A stretch of 64,000 nt of DNA, taken from assembly GCA_964036155.1 (NCBI GenBank), contig OZ038422.1, positions 58,985,201 through 59,049,200 of the forward strand. The letters run 5' to 3'. Under the pieces are notes generated by a model. The model ran no database searches and had not been told where the DNA came from. It saw nothing but the letters and a program-made list of their open reading frames with translations. The translations under genes and the position numbers were made by a program. Shown piece after piece: positions 22,756 to 37,100 of this stretch; position 1 is the stretch's first letter; every line of letters starts with the position of its first letter. Origin of the DNA: Diploscapter coronatus. Taxonomy: Eukaryota > Nematoda > Chromadorea > Rhabditida > Rhabditidae.

Positions 22756-25700
22756 ATGAATACGCGAATGTCTCGACTTCGCCGGTCTCTATCACGTTCC
22801 GTCCACCAATTGCAAAGTTTATCCCGTACGTCCAGTCTAAACGGTTTAATCGAGCTGCCATCAATCAGTTCCAGTTCACTAGTTGATCGATTTGCGGTTA
22901 GTATTTCTTTATCTTATCATTGCGAACCTGATATTTTGATTCTCGACTATCTCCCTTGCCTTCATTACGTTCTCATTAATCTGCTTGTGTTTCTCTAATT
23001 TTATTTGTCCGTAAGCACATTTATGTCCTTTCTCTAAGTCAGCTACAGCTTTTTCTTTGTTTGACTGCGCGATTCCATCATAGGAAAATGACAGGAAAGG
23101 GGAACAGGAATAGGGGGCGACTTTTTGTGCGTAATGCAAGAATCAGAATCACGACTTTCTTCCTCTGCCATTCCTCCAGTTCATTCTCATCCATTCAACG
23201 CCTTTTACTGCTGCAGGCAATCGATGAAGGGAGCGACCAAAAGGGGACACATTGCGTTGCGTTGCATTTGCATTTGCATACCGGATCAAGGCCGTTCAAG
23301 CGAGGGGAGAGTTCTGCTGAAAGATGGATAAAAGAACCAAACACAGTCATAGACTCATTCATCTCATTGAAATTTCACTACCGAAACAGAGATAAGCCCA
23401 TGAATGGGGAATATCGATTGAAGTTACGATAATTATGATTCTCCTAAATTTTCATTAGTTCACGAGGAAATTCTTGTTCAGTTCTGCGAAGCTTTGCTAG
23501 CCATGTCTCTTTTGGACTAAATATTTTCAGTTTCAGTTTTCGAAATTTAGGAAAGAAATTCTATTGCTTGTAATCAGATTTTTTTTTCGAAATTTTTCAA
23601 AAATCAACTTTTCAGTAATAGTTAATTTTTTGCGAAAAGCAGTGTGTATTCCTGTATGACTAACCGCGTCCTGTGACTCATTTGAATGCTCTGATTTTCA
23701 CTTCAGCGGTCGATGTTATCACCCATTTCTACCTTACTTTTTAGTATTTCTGTATCCCACGCTGCATCAATCACTAAATTACAGCTGATAAGCGACAACA
23801 CAGAAAGAGAAGGCTAAATAAATGGCTGCTGGCTCAGAAATGAGAAATGCGTTCGCCTTTGCGAACAAACAGATGATTTTTGCGGTGACTTGTTTATTTT
23901 GTCTGCAAATCGATAATTTACGAGTGATGCTGCATAGAGAATGTGTTCATGTAAAATAAACATGATCGTAAATCGAATAGAATTCTTTGGAGTTTTGCCG
24001 AGAAAATCTAGAATTTATACGAAACCTCTGATAAATAATTTATTGCTTTAGAAGTTTAGTTGGACTTCGTAAATCTTACAATTTTGTATAGAATTTTGTG
24101 TTTCAATCTGGGCAAAAACTCGAGCTGGAAATTGAAAATAGTTGTTTCGACTGAAATTTGTGACATTTCGAGAAAGTTTAAGGGATATTCTAGGGTAGAA
24201 CAAGCAAAAAATCAGTAATGAAGTAATGAAGAACTTGCTGGGCGACAGTTGGCAAAGGGGGCCCTTGTGCAGTTCAGGTTTGTAAGCTGATAGGCTAAAA
24301 GGGGGAGAGAAGGATGGAAAACAGGCTGTAATATTCAAATAGGCAAGGGGGAATTGTGGTCAGCTAATATTTTACTTTCTCATCTGTCTTTTTCTTTGAT
24401 TCTATTCTACGCTCAGTACTATTTTACTCGTGACATTCACACTGCTTTTCTTTCATCTTCTTTGCACTCTTTGCGCTGCTTACACTGACCAGTTTTTGTA
24501 AAAGCATGAGCCGAGAAAATAAGAAAAAAGGAGCAAAAAGTTACTGGCTAAATGCCAGTTTTCTGAATAAGAATAACTTTAACACAAGTCTAGGCGATTC
24601 TTTTTTAAATTTCATCCAATTTTGTTCTTCGAATTTCATTCGCTGACCTAGAACATTGAAGAGCAATAGGCTAAATTTCGCAATTCCATGAATTTCCTAA
24701 TACAGAAGAGGAGGAGTTGACACATTTCGAAACTAAATAATGAGTACCTAAAATTAATAGAGAAGAAAAAGTTATTTTTACTTTTATCTGCGAAAAATAG
24801 ATAAATCTTGATGATATTGAGATTATTTGATTTGATCTCCCCTCACAGAGAGATTTACAGAAGTACATCAAGTCTACTCGTTTTTATCTGCACCAGCAGC
24901 ATATTTTATCGGCAAACATATAAAACCGAAAACTTGTTTCAGCATATTTTATGAGATTTTATCTGTGGAAGATATAGTAATTCTAATTTTAATTCATCCT
25001 CATGATTATTCTCTACACTAAACTAAGCTAAAGATACAGATACAAATTCAGAAGAACAATTATCATACACGAAATATAATTTAATAGAGAATGCGATTTC
25101 AGAGCCCAGGAAATTTTCGTCAATTGAGGGATCTGATTACGAAGAATAATAACCTCTTGGGTGAAGTCATTTCTGCATTCGAGGAAAAGTAAGAACTACT
25201 TGATTTTTAGAGAAATTTATTTGAAAATTCAGGGCTGCTTTGGATTTTCAATATTCGAAGACCCTGAAAAAGATTTCATCGCGCTTACATAATGCTCTCC
25301 ACGACGCCGAATGCCAAATTGACAAAGGGTGGACTTCCGCTGCAGAGCAATTCGACATTCAGTCTACTTTGCATAGGTAAATTTAACTTCGTTTTTGATT
25401 TTATTTATTAGCAATTCGAATTCAGCAACCTCGGCTCCGCATTGACTGATGATATCGTTCAACCTCTCAAATCAATCAAATACAGCCAAACTAAAACACT
25501 CAAAGCTGTAGGTTTTTCCACGATACTTTTTGAAAGTAGCAACAATCAGTTCGAAAGCTGATCTTCATTAATTAAGTTGCACAACACATTGACTTGCAGG
25601 CCGAGATTTTTGTGGAGAAAGAGACGAAAAAGTTGAAAGACAAGAAGGAAGACGTCATGAAGCAGAAACGATCGCTTTACGTGGCCTCGAAGGAACTCGA

Positions 25701-28700
25701 GAAGTGCGAGGCGCAGCACGAAAAAGAACAGAATCTGCAAAACAATAAGGTTTGAAAGATTAATTTTTCAAAAATTATATCCATTTTGAAATCTGCAGAA
25801 TCTTGTTCGGAAAAGACGATTGCAAGAGCAAGTAAAAAGGAGTGAAGATGAATATATCTGGGCCACGATTGACTTGGAGAAGCAAAGAAGAGTGACGGAA
25901 AATGTTCTTCGAAAAGGAGTGGAAAGTTTGGAAGCCGTCGAGAAGCAACGACTGGCACACTGTCAAACTGCAATCGGAAGATATCAACGCAAAGTCGAAC
26001 AGTTGGCACCAAATATTCAACAGGTAGAATATTTTTGATAGTAAAAATACGGGGTTTTAAAGATAAATTATAGTTTTCCTCAAATATTCTATCTTCAGAT
26101 GTTCGAACGTCATGCTAACAATTTGGACGCTGCTCTGCAGGCTGATTCCACGGACTATATCACTTCAATTCAGCCTTCTACTTCTGCCGTCAATCACATT
26201 ACTTTGACTGATCTTTATGTAAGTCAAGATATTTTTATTCGCACATTTTTATTGCAACCCGATTTCCTTATATTTGGTCATGATATTCGCTTCTAATTGC
26301 TCTCTAAACCTATCTAAACTATAATCATCTACAATTTCCTCCTTTAATTTTGGGCACTCGTTTCGAGATTCTATAGGACAGTCATCTTTGTAGTGCAGTT
26401 TCAAAGCCAGTCTTTCATCGATGTGAATTGTTTTGGAGACTTTTGAATTCAGGCGATGTAGACCGAAATGATTGAATACAGTAACGAGAGTAGAGGAGCT
26501 AAAAATTTGGATTTTTCAATAGAATTCAACTTTTTTAAACCTGCTGAAACTTTTGCTATACTCCCCAGGTCCTTGAATATGTTTTGATCTTCTTCTATTC
26601 GTTAAAAATTCGAAGTTCTTTCTATCATCTTTAGTAGAGTTATTGGAGAATTTGAAGACATTTCTGATAGAAAATGAGCTCGGAATTCGGTCTTCATATT
26701 GAACTTCCAAATGGTTCAGCAATTGCTCGTAGTTAGGATGTTGTAGAGGGACGATAATTTCATCCGTGTCTAGGATGAGAATGTAGCGATGAGTTGAAAA
26801 GTGCCTTGAAAATTTAGCATAGATTTTTCCCCAACAAATGAACAGACCTGTAGAAACAATCGTTATAAGGGATCAGCTCATGCCTTCTCTTCTGCTGTCG
26901 ATTTCTTTGAACGTAGCCTGATCGAACATTAGGCTCATTTGGAGAACCTCCAGGCAAATCCAGCTCTATCTAAAGACATCAGGCAATATTCTGGGAAAAT
27001 AGGTATCTTACGATATCCACGAATCCTTGCGTCTTGTAAAACTCCATAGCTTTTCTAGTTTCATCTGTTACTAAATAGACGTAAAAAGTAATAATGTCGG
27101 CTCCGAATAATTTCAAAATTTCTATCCACTGAACTAGGCGATGAGAAACGTCTTCCTAAAGGGGTTGTTTTGCTTGGAAGAAAATATTGACTATTGCCTA
27201 CTTGAAAATTCATCCCCTTGACGCAAACGGCGACCGATTTTTTCTTCGAGTCATCGATAGCTTCCGGAATAACGACTTGCATTGCATTATTTTCGCTTTT
27301 ACAAGGCTCGTAAGAAAGTGATACGACAGTGTCGACGGAATTTTGAAATCGTTTCGGAATTGGACAGGAAATAAGGTTCGGAATGTAGAAATCATCCCTA
27401 AATTTTAAGAATTTTAATGAAATAAAGTCTTGTTTCTTCGAAGACCTAGGATCCCATCCCCTTTGCCAAATTTCCCGGATGTATCCTTCAATAACGGTAT
27501 AAGTGCCCATTTTAGGAAGATACAGATTACAATAGATTTTCGTAGCGTTTTCAATCGACTCATATGACATGGTTAGAATCTAAAATTTAATTTGAAATGT
27601 TTAAATATTATATTTTAACTTGAATGACGTGGTTTGATGGATAGAGTGAGCTAATTCTTGCGTCATAATATGCAGAGTAAATGCTGAGATTTCCATTCTG
27701 CATCCATTTCCCTGATGGATAAATTTTCGAAGGTTGATCCAAATGGCAAAACCATTTGTATTCACTTACGTAAGACTCCTAAAATAATAAAATTGCACAA
27801 ACTTTATTTTGAAATCAATCTTATTTTCTCTACAACGGGTCGAATGTAGGCCTTTCCATTCTGCAAATCATGCAGATATTGCATGTCTTCAAGAGCGTTT
27901 TGCACATCATCTATTAGATCACGATCAAGCTTCTGAATGCCATATTTAAAAATTAGGAGAAATCTGGAAAAAAAATGGAGGCAAGAAGACACCTTTGATC
28001 TATCTTTGTTAAGCACTTATGTAATTTCATCGAGCCACACGCTGCATACTTTAAAATCATAGCCAAAAATGGTTTTTACCTTCTGAATTGTGCTCAAATC
28101 GATTGAGATAGACCGAATATTGAGTGCAGTAATGCACAACGCACAGATAACAATTGCAGTTGACAGTTTGAGTCGGGAATTCCAGAAAGAAGCTGATTGG
28201 GATCCCATTTTCCGAATGACCATTATTTACATCACATAATTAGAAAAGGGTTGAACCAATGATATCGCAGTAGTAAAATAGGTTGTCTATTCTTCATGCA
28301 TAGTTGAGAAGAAGGAAGAGGGTGAGAGGAAGAAATAAAGAAGTGAAGACATTATGGAGAATGGCCTTGGATGAGAAGAATTGGAAATGAATGAATGGGA
28401 GAGAACTACCTGTAGAGGAGAGAAAGAGTTCTGTCTTAGATTAGAGAACATAAAATAATCGAAAAATGCAATTATTTCAACTTTTAGGCCGAGAATTTCG
28501 CTGAAATAATGTGCAGTTCCCGAAGGAGAGCAGCTCTAGACAGAGTGTCAACCTTGTTAGATACAGAACTGAAGAGATTATATTCGAAAGGAACTGCGGA
28601 TCTTCTGGCTGTCAACACAAAGCAAATTGTAACTTTTCTAGTTTATGAAAAATATTGTATCATAATTTTCAGACACTAGTCGAATTCATCGAATATCTGT

Positions 28701-29353
28701 TCTACAAAGTTAATGATGCGATAAACTCTTTGGACGGCGGACAAAATAAGGGCTACCACAGACTGAGTCGATTCCAGCATAAACTCAAGGATAAATTTGT
28801 AAGAATCGGCAATTTATGGCAAGTTTCAATGAATAATTTCAGAGTTTACCTATGACAATCCTTACGATTCCCATCACCGGTGAAGATCAATCTCTGCCTC
28901 CTCCGTCTTTGAATTCTACATCACAATATGCGCCTTCATCAAGGGGAAGCAATGATGACTACGAGGAATATGATCAAGTCGAAACTATTCTTGAAAATAA
29001 ATTTCACGATTAAATTTTTTTAGATTTCTGACGAAGGTTTCCACAGTTCATCTCGTCAAACCACTATAATCGACGAGCCTGCAACAACCTTGACGATTTG
29101 TCGAGTTCTGTACGATTTCACCCCCAAGCATGCTGATGAGATTGAGGTGGGAAAAATTTATGAGGATTTTTTTATGTTTCATTTTTTCTAGATAAAGGCT
29201 GGTCAGTGTGTTTTGGTTGAGGACAAAATAGGGGACGACTGGCTAGTCGGGAGGGTTATCCCTGATCCGACGACAGCTGAAAACAAAAGCCAACTGAAAT
29301 CGAATGGATCCACGAAATCTGGAAGATTTCCGACTTCTTATGTCGCTTTTTAA
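22756..29353 (+). CDS. F-BAR and SH3 domain protein (NOSTRIN-like)
   Basis: Twelve exons: 22756-22896, 25103-25188, 25233-25376, 25426-25507, 25600-25749, 25799-26023, 26099-26218, 28488-28628, 28673-28798, 28843-28977, 29024-29146, 29192-29353; 544 residues. A Ser/Arg-rich N-terminus of 47 residues precedes an F-BAR domain that opens with FRQLRDLITKNNNLLGEV and AALDFQYSKTLKKI and continues as long charged coiled coil. The C-terminus is an SH3 domain: CRVLYDFTPKHADEIEIKAG, then DDWLVGRV, then GRFPTSYVAF at the stop. Such proteins bend membranes and recruit actin or endocytic partners at the plasma membrane. The domain order and spacing fit NOSTRIN best among F-BAR proteins; this is moderate evidence. 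A 2.3-kb intron (26219-28487) contains a whole GT92 gene on the opposite strand. AATAAA near 29665. Confidence 0.88.
22897..25102 (+). other. Large first intron of the F-BAR gene
   Basis: 2.2 kb, AT-rich with scattered pyrimidine runs. Open frames up to 123 codons (for example 23061-23432) have no known match and no splice support. The size compared with the usual 45-60 bp introns suggests regulatory content or an alternative promoter. Confidence 0.4.
26249..28223 (-). CDS. Glycosyltransferase family 92 (DUF23) protein, nested in an F-BAR intron
   Basis: Eight exons: 28223-28039, 27963-27834, 27778-27620, 27579-27202, 27155-27012, 26969-26848, 26804-26541, 26498-26249; 543 residues. An N-terminal signal anchor (LKLSTAIVICALCITALNI) implies a type II Golgi protein. 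The catalytic part has VAVCVKGMNFQEDVSHRLVQ, the WIEILKLFGADIITFYVYL block, GYVQRNRQQKRRHELIPYND and the DxD-type motif YILILDTDEIIVPL (Asp385, Asp387), all typical of worm GT92 enzymes, which include galactosyltransferases adding beta-1,4-Gal to core fucose. Junctions of exons 1-2 (donor GTGGCT at 28038) and 2-3 are the least certain; the rest is firm. The whole gene sits in one intron of the F-BAR gene on the other strand. Confidence 0.86.
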
Positions 29354-31147
29354 CTCTTAACTACCGTTTATTTTTACCTGAATATTTCATCCTAGAAAGC
29401 TCAATGGTCAGGCTATCATTGATAGATCAAACTCGTCCTTTGTATCAGATCTATTATCTTATCCGAACGAGTTATAACATTTACCTTTAGCATCAATAAT
29501 TCATTTCGTGCCTTTATTATGAAATAATTGTGAATTTCAACTAGTCTCTCAATATTCATAGAGATGCTATTCTTCAAAAATCAGCTTTGCTTTCTTTCAA
29601 GCAAACCATAAACATTGAATTACCACAAATTTGCCGGTATATAGAAATTTAATGATTTTGATGAGAATAAAAGTTCTTATTATTTTGTCTGAGGACGATC
29701 ATGAACAATGCTGACAATCTATCGGATTCGTAATTTCGTGATTGATACCAGATTCGGTGGTAGAAACACTGATGATCAATATCAAAAATTGACCAAAATC
29801 GCACTTTTTAAAGTTTTTTTCTCACTGTGTTGGATATGAGCCCTTCTTCCCATTTTAGGACATATTCAATTTTCAATGCAAAGAATATGAAAGGAGGGGA
29901 AGGAAGGTGTCTCTGCCAGAGGGGAAATGCCATTGGAAGGTTTTTTTTCCTTGCACAAGACGAAGGCAATGCATTTGAGGAGCATTTGATCTGGCTCCTT
30001 CCACTTTCATTGTCTTCTTCTGCCGCTTCTATTCTTCCTATCCTCCAGCCTTTTTCATTCCTTCCTACCAGCTCTAAAGCTTCTCACGAGACTCTTCAAT
30101 TAGATTTCATTTGGATTTGGAGGTATACCAGGAGATTCTTCAAAGTTGAATCGCAAAATTGTGGATAAAATGTGACTCTTCTAATTCTTATCGTAGTTTG
30201 TAATTTTAAGAAAAAACGACGAAAACTGAATACTAAATGGAGGCTTTTCTAAGATCAGTATCTAAATTTCAAATAAAAAATCTTGAATTTTCCCAAGAAT
30301 CTACAAATTATGCGATTCAACGTCATAAATCAGTGTTCCCTTGTGATTTTTCACATTCACGCAAATTTATGCCTCTCCTTCTCATTGTCATGCACAACGC
30401 GTTCGTTTTCACATGTCGTTTTGCATATTTCGACTGTTCGTTGTTGTGACGACGCCTTCTCTCCTTCCTTCTTCATTCCTTCATCGTTCCTATTCACATT
30501 CATTGTGCCTCTTCCCTCGAGTGTTTTATTTCATTCGCTTCATTCCATAAGCTAATCGGAAATCGCATTGCGGCTAGATTTGGCTTTGGCAGCTAAATGA
30601 GGGAGGAAGTGGGCGAGGCCAGAAAGGGGAGGGAAAAGCTGCCTAGATTAGGAGGGCTTGTCTCAATCTCCATTATCTTCTTTGTTTGATTGATTTCACT
30701 CAATACTCTTCTAAATTGAGACAAAGATCCCTATCAATTTTCCAACAACATGCTTCAACATTGGCGAAATTTTCTTTGCGCCAACAAAACAGTGCCAGAG
30801 TTTGCTAAATTTTCCCCTTTGCTTTCTCTCCTCTCCAATTTCGGGTATTATTCATTCCCCTTTCCTCTTCCTCTTTTCATTTTCGCTGTTACACAAACAT
30901 TTAGCATTCAAATGCACGAAATATCGAATCACCATTTTGCACGGAATTTTGATCACTTTCACTCTTTGTGGGTTTTTTCTTTTTAGATTTCATAAAATTC
31001 GAGTGATAAAATCTAAGTCGCACAGCTGTTTTATGTCCACTGCTTTGATGAAGTGTGAAAAATGGCGCTGCAGGAATACTCGTAGATCATAAAATTAAAG
31101 GGCCAGCAACCGAGTGGCGACTGGCAGAAAGGCAGCAGGACGGAAGA
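29354..31147. other. Intergenic region before ptl-1
   Basis: 1.8 kb. It contains the F-BAR polyadenylation signal near 29665, pyrimidine-rich runs around 29,990-30,060 and 30,460-30,540, and short low-complexity frames on the plus strand that read Ser/Phe/Leu-rich. No known family or RNA gene is seen. It should contain the upstream promoter of ptl-1. Confidence 0.4.
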
Positions 31148-34100
31148 ATGGACAATTGCCGAGGGGAACCTGGGAGTGAAAATGTGGAAGTCGAAAGGGA
31201 TGGGGAAGGACTGAGAGAGGAAGTAGTAGAATTGGAAGTTAGTGACCCACAGAGCCCACAGAGTGAATGCATTCGAATATGCAAAGACCTGCAGAAAGAG
31301 CAACACGAAGAGACCAATACAGAGGAGGCAGAGCCAGAGGAGAAGGAAGATCGAAGTGAACAAATTCACACGCCTGAAGAAGAGCTAGAGCTAAGTCTTC
31401 CATTTAGTAGCTTCGGAATTTTACTTTATCCAATTTGCATCAGCATTGCATTATTTGGGGGTAAAGTTCTAGATAAACTTCAAAATTTACACCTATCCGA
31501 ATTTTACCCGTTTTAGATCGTTATATCCCGTCCCCAACCAATAATCTTTGCGCTATCTCATAAAAACAGCGATGCAAAGTCCATAATTCACCCCGCGTAT
31601 TATCTTCCTTCCATTGAAGTTCCGGCTGAAATTTGAAATGATCAAAACTCGCGCTATTTTTGTGTGCAGCAGCGCAGAGAGTAGCAGAGACGAAGGGTTA
31701 TTTATTATTGTGGAAGGGTTTTTCCTTCTCTTTTCAAAACAAAATGGTGGTATCTAGAGTGCACGCGCCACTCCCATTTCTTTTTCTCTTCCGAGACTTG
31801 CCTTTTTCCAGTCAAGTCCTATTTTAATTCATTTTCCTTTGTGTTTTTTTTCGATGTGTACTGGATTTTATCCCCAGGGCATTTGCTAGCTCTTCTTAGT
31901 ACTTATTCTTATCTGCTGCGCTTATAGAAATATGATTAGGCCACAGAAATGCGGTTTCTCATAAAAAGCAAATTTACACTTCCTTTGAAAATGGGACTTG
32001 GCTTCAGCAAAAATAAAACATTTCGATTTTTACTCTATTCCATAGAAATTTCCTTGACTAAATAATACTCGCTCTTTACCCAATCTCTAACTTACTACTA
32101 CATATTGGCATCTGAAAGCAATAAGCATTTAGAGATAGAGTTGCGAAATCGGACCTTAATTCCCCCTTCTTCAAGTGTTCGTTTGTCACTCGCAGAGGGC
32201 ACTTCGTCTGCTTCTTTTCCCGAACCTCTGCCCATAAACCTAACTCTAATTCGATCCAGCCAACCTGCATCTTGCCTCTATTCAGTCAGTCAGTACGAAA
32301 TTGCTGCCATTTCATCTGTTGCCTCTTGTCTTCCCCATTTTATTGCCATTTTCCTTATTCTCTTATACTTTCCATGGCAATTTTATGCGTCGGTTCCATA
32401 ATTAGCGAGAGGGCATAGCGTGGTGATAAGGTTTCAACAGAATTTGCAACAGAAAATTGGGGCACTTGTTGTCCTTCATGCTAGATTTTTCGATATCAAA
32501 TACTTTTTTCCTAAACTAATTAATGAAAATCAGTTTCTTCAATAAGCTAACGTAACCCATACAATATCACTTGAAAAGTTTATATAAAATTTACACGAAT
32601 GCCTGATAATCCAACAACCTTTTCACCATCTAGATTTTCTTACGCGCGCGAGATTATTGTAAAAAAAAACCGTTATAGAGTATCACAAAGCGATAAAAAT
32701 CTTGATCCGCTCAGCTAGTGAGGTAAAGAGGGAGGACAGGTGTGTTTGTTGATGCTTCCAGTCGTTTGCTTACATCTCAGGATGTTTACCGAGAAAACGA
32801 CGGTTGGCAGAGAAGCGAGGAAGGGAAGGGAGGGAAGGTACAGGGCTCTTTAGCCTGGCCTGGCCGAGGTATTGTGGAAGAGTAGAGTTGCCACATTTCT
32901 CCGTGTCTTCTCCTTTCTTACTTTCCACTCTCCTATCTGATCGATTACACTTCGCTAACTTTTCAATTCTAACTGTTGAAATGGAAATTTTAGGTGCCAT
33001 CACTTGTTCAATCAAAACAACCTGAGGAAGAAATTGACGAGCCAGAGAGAAACGTTAGTGAAATTGAGATTGAAGGCAAGTTTCGTTTTCTTGAGAGAAT
33101 CGTTAATCAGGACTTTGTCGCATTGCTTTCATCTATCAAGTGCCATAAATTCTCCCAAACTTTTATGATATGGTTTCCTACAAGACATGTTGGATGTGAT
33201 CAATTTCAACAAAGAAAACTCTGTGTATTGGCCTAGAAAATAGATTTTTCATAGAGCGCGCAGTAGACTAAAACGTTGTCTTCTCGAGGAAATTTTTGAA
33301 CTGTAAGTGTTCCTCCTCTCACAAGGAAAACAGTGTCGAATTTTCTATGGAGGACGCCTAAAGAATTCTATGTTCGGAGAAAAAAGCGGCGAAGTAAGAA
33401 ATTTCGCACGCGCAGCTAGGAGTGAGGAGGGAGAGAGCAAATCAGCTCAATGACCCGAATTCGGATTTGAGGAGACGACGATTCGAAGAGTTTCTAAAGA
33501 AGAAGAGAGGAAACCCGTAGAGAAGTAAACAGTCTTAGCCTCACTTCTTAGGGCGCCTAGGCGACACGCTTTCTACCTTAACATTTACATCACGCCTTTA
33601 CATTTGGAATTATCACAACTAGTTTTCAGCGACTAACTTTTCATCAGTTTTCTTCTATTCAGCCTCATTTCCCCCTACAAAAATCACCTGGTTTCTCACT
33701 TAATTTCGTAAAAATGAACGTTTTTCACAAAAAAATGTCGATGATTTTTCCAAAAACTAAATAACGAATTTTCCAGGCATTGCGCTAAGCCCTGATTAAC
33801 ACCTAGGTTAGGTCTTCACTTTCATTTTCTCTCTACCCTGCGCTTGTTTCTTACCGAATTTGTCAATCCCTCCAATCTGCAAATCGATTAATTCGATTAT
33901 TTGCGTCATTTGCCCCTAACCATCAGAGAGGAACTGTGGTTGTTTTCAGCAGCTGAAGCAGATTCGATCGAACCACAGCCAGACGAACCTGCTGAACAGG
34001 TTGAAATTCACGAGGAACATCAACTAGAAAACCCGGTTGTACCTGAAATTGAAGAAATTCGCGAAATCCAATACGAAGAAAGTAAAGAAATCGAGGTATG

Positions 34101-37100
34101 CATAAACTTTCAATCTTATGCTCTTTATGGCTGGGCCTTGGCCCTGGCCATCTGCAACTTTATTGCAGCGTTGTGCATCGTTCTCAATCGCGCAAATGGT
34201 GACCGTTGTTTTGGCAATTAAGCACGATCGTTGTTCAATTTCGTTCATTCGTTTTCGATTTTATTCGGATTTCCTTTCTTCAGGAATAGCCGTAGGACGT
34301 TTCGAAAGCATAACGTTAATAAAGGCCGTGCTTTACACGTTTGCTGAAATGCAAAGTGCTTGAATGTCTTCAGCCCATTTTTCGCTTTTCACTATTTTTA
34401 TCGATTTTCCGGAAGAGTATTGATTTTTTCAGATGTCGCTCGACGAAGAACACATGAATGAGCAGCAGATGCACCAGGAGGACGAGTTCGAAGCGCTGGA
34501 GAAGAAAATGGAAGGATTGATGATGGGCGAGAGGGCCGACAAGGAGAACGAGCAGAAGCAGGCAGAGGAGAGGGAGAAGGAGGCAGATGCGGAATTGGAA
34601 GCTGAAATGCTCGTCCATGACGATACCTGTGATCAGGACATGACTGAGAAGGCCAATGTGAGTGGGAGAGGGAAACAAAAGATGAAAACATAACTGGGAA
34701 AAGATAAAACATTAAACAAAAAAAAACATTTTCCCATTTCTTGTTCGAAAATCGAAGAGTCGCAAATTGTTTAAAATATACACTGCCAACATTATCTTGC
34801 TAGACGTTTAAATTCTCAATAGCAATTGCGAGTTTTTAGATCCTCGAGCAAGCTTTCGTGAAGAATCAGTCGCAGCTCGTGGAAGATGACAAGAAGCTAA
34901 TTGACTTTGGGGATGCCAAACAGGAACAGGAGAAGGAAGAGGAACCTATACAGGAAGAACAAAAGCAAGAAGAGGTTAAGCAAGAAGAGCCTGTCGCTGC
35001 GCCTGTGCCCGAAGTCGATCCCTTCATGCAGCTCCACCATGGACTGAGGGTAAAAAATAAAGTTTTTTGGCTCAAGTACGAATGGGAAAGAAATATTTAA
35101 AAATTTCAGAACAGAAAATTGAAAATTAGCAAAAAATATCTGCAATAGAAATCGTGAAAACTCCTCCTTCCCTTTATTTTTATCTGAATTAATTCACTGT
35201 CAAATAATCAGTTGACATTCTTGAAAATGTTTATAAATTCTATGAATGGCTGATTTGCAGGCTGTTCCCCAGAAGAGCACGGGCATCAAGGCGCCGACAG
35301 CCACCACTTCTGTCTTCAAGACGCCTGCCACTGCACCGAGGCAGCAGAGCAAGACTCCTTTGGCTCACCCGCCTGCCAAACCTAGCAGAGTCTCGAGGCT
35401 AGGAATAGTTTCTAGATTCACTAATCTTTCTGAAACAGACTGAAATATCTTCTTAAGTCCCATCGAGTTAACAAATCATATTATTCTGCAGCATTCTTTC
35501 TCTAAAAGGCTCATCGTTAATTTCATTCAACGTTCACCTCTTTTTCTAAGATTCTTCCAAGTCATTTCTTATCAAAAACGATTTTCCTGATCAATTTCCC
35601 GCCTGAATTCCTTTCGTTTTTTCTCCGGAAAGGTGCCTGTGAGCGATTAGAGCGGAAAGTTGGACGAAACGCAAGAGAATCGGACAGCGGATCGTGTTTG
35701 TTTTGGCTGGGAAATTGGAAGTGAGCGAATAAAAGCTATAGAGACAGGGAGGACTAGAGGAATGGGAGAATGAATGAAATATATTTGGAAGGAGAGAGTA
35801 GATATGTAATTGCATTGCATCAGTCAAGTCAGTCTGCGTTTGGCTTGTGCCTCTAGAGAGGGGAAGAGCGACTCTAAATCCCCTTTTCTGCCTTTTTGTG
35901 CAGCTAATCGACTTTTTGCTGTCTTTTTTGCGCGTTTCTTCTTTTCATTTTCATCTTCTATCTTTCCATCTCCAAAATCGTCCCTTTCCGAGATTTTCCC
36001 CGTAAGAATTTCGCATTTCGCTGTGCCATCGACCATTTTTCCGCACTCCTTCTGAATTCTCTCTTCCCCATTTTTCGCTCAGTTTTCCTCTCTTCGTCTT
36101 CAAAAATAGAACATTCTCGAGGATTTTCCACTGAATATCAAACCTTTTCCTTCTATAAATTCATCCAACTCCAATAACTTTTTTTCCTTTATTAGCATTA
36201 TTTTAAATGGATTGACTTTCCAAGCTTTTTTTTTTTCTTTATTTTCTCATTTCAGTGCCCAGTCCACCACCAAGTCCTCCTCGATTTCGGCCTCATCTGC
36301 CTCTGCATCGTTCCGTCCGTCGACCACTTCCACTCCATTCTCCGCCAGAACCGCTCCGCGTGTAGCTCAGAAGAGAGCTCCTGCTGTCGCTCCACTCAAA
36401 TCCAGGTAGATTTAAAATTTGTATATAATTTTTGTTCCAACAAGTTCTTGAAGTCTCAAAATTAGCACCCTTCAACTTTAATGCTATTTTCACCATACTT
36501 GGTCAAAATAATTTGAGAAAAATTGGATGCTAATTTTATTTTCAGAAACTCACGATTTAGTTCGTACAAGAAGTTTCTATTTTCTTCATAATTCATTCCC
36601 ATTGCTCTAGTGGAGGCTATCTTCTTCCTTTATCTAAAATCAATTTTGAGAGATTCCAAGTTTATCCTTAATGCCTCCAAAAATGTTTGAATAATCCTAA
36701 ATTCTCTAATGCGCGAAAAACCTTTTTGGAATATGGAATAAGGGAAAGTTATGCTAGTTGAATTGGAATGAAGAAGATGCTTTCGGACTGGGCAAAGAAG
36801 TTTCCGTCCGTAATATACGTTCGTCCACTCTTACCTCATTCCCTATTCCTATTCCTGCTTCCTTTCCACCCTTTCGTTTCCTTATTTAAACTCTATTTCT
36901 TCTTTCGTCGTCCTTTTCCCATCTTCTAGTAAACGGGCACAAGTCACTTGTCATGTCTTCATCTCCCTACTTTCGCGTAATTTATTTTACCCATTTTAGC
37001 TGACATCAATACTTTTTTTTCCAAGAAAAGAGCATTTATCGATGAAAAATTGTTGTGAAAATAGTCGGCCTTTTGGGCAACGCGATTCTCTTGAGTTATA

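Noticed and set aside
27804..28223. Reading the GT92 N-terminus as one exon interrupted only by a TAA at 28017-28019, suggesting a pseudogene
   Set aside because: An intron 28038-27964 removes the stop, has a strong TTTTCCAG acceptor and keeps phase with all later exons.
31238..31516. Acidic extension of the first ptl-1 exon
   Set aside because: Composition is plausible for PTL-1, but none of the donors seen keeps the frame of the following exon, so only 31148-31237 was kept.
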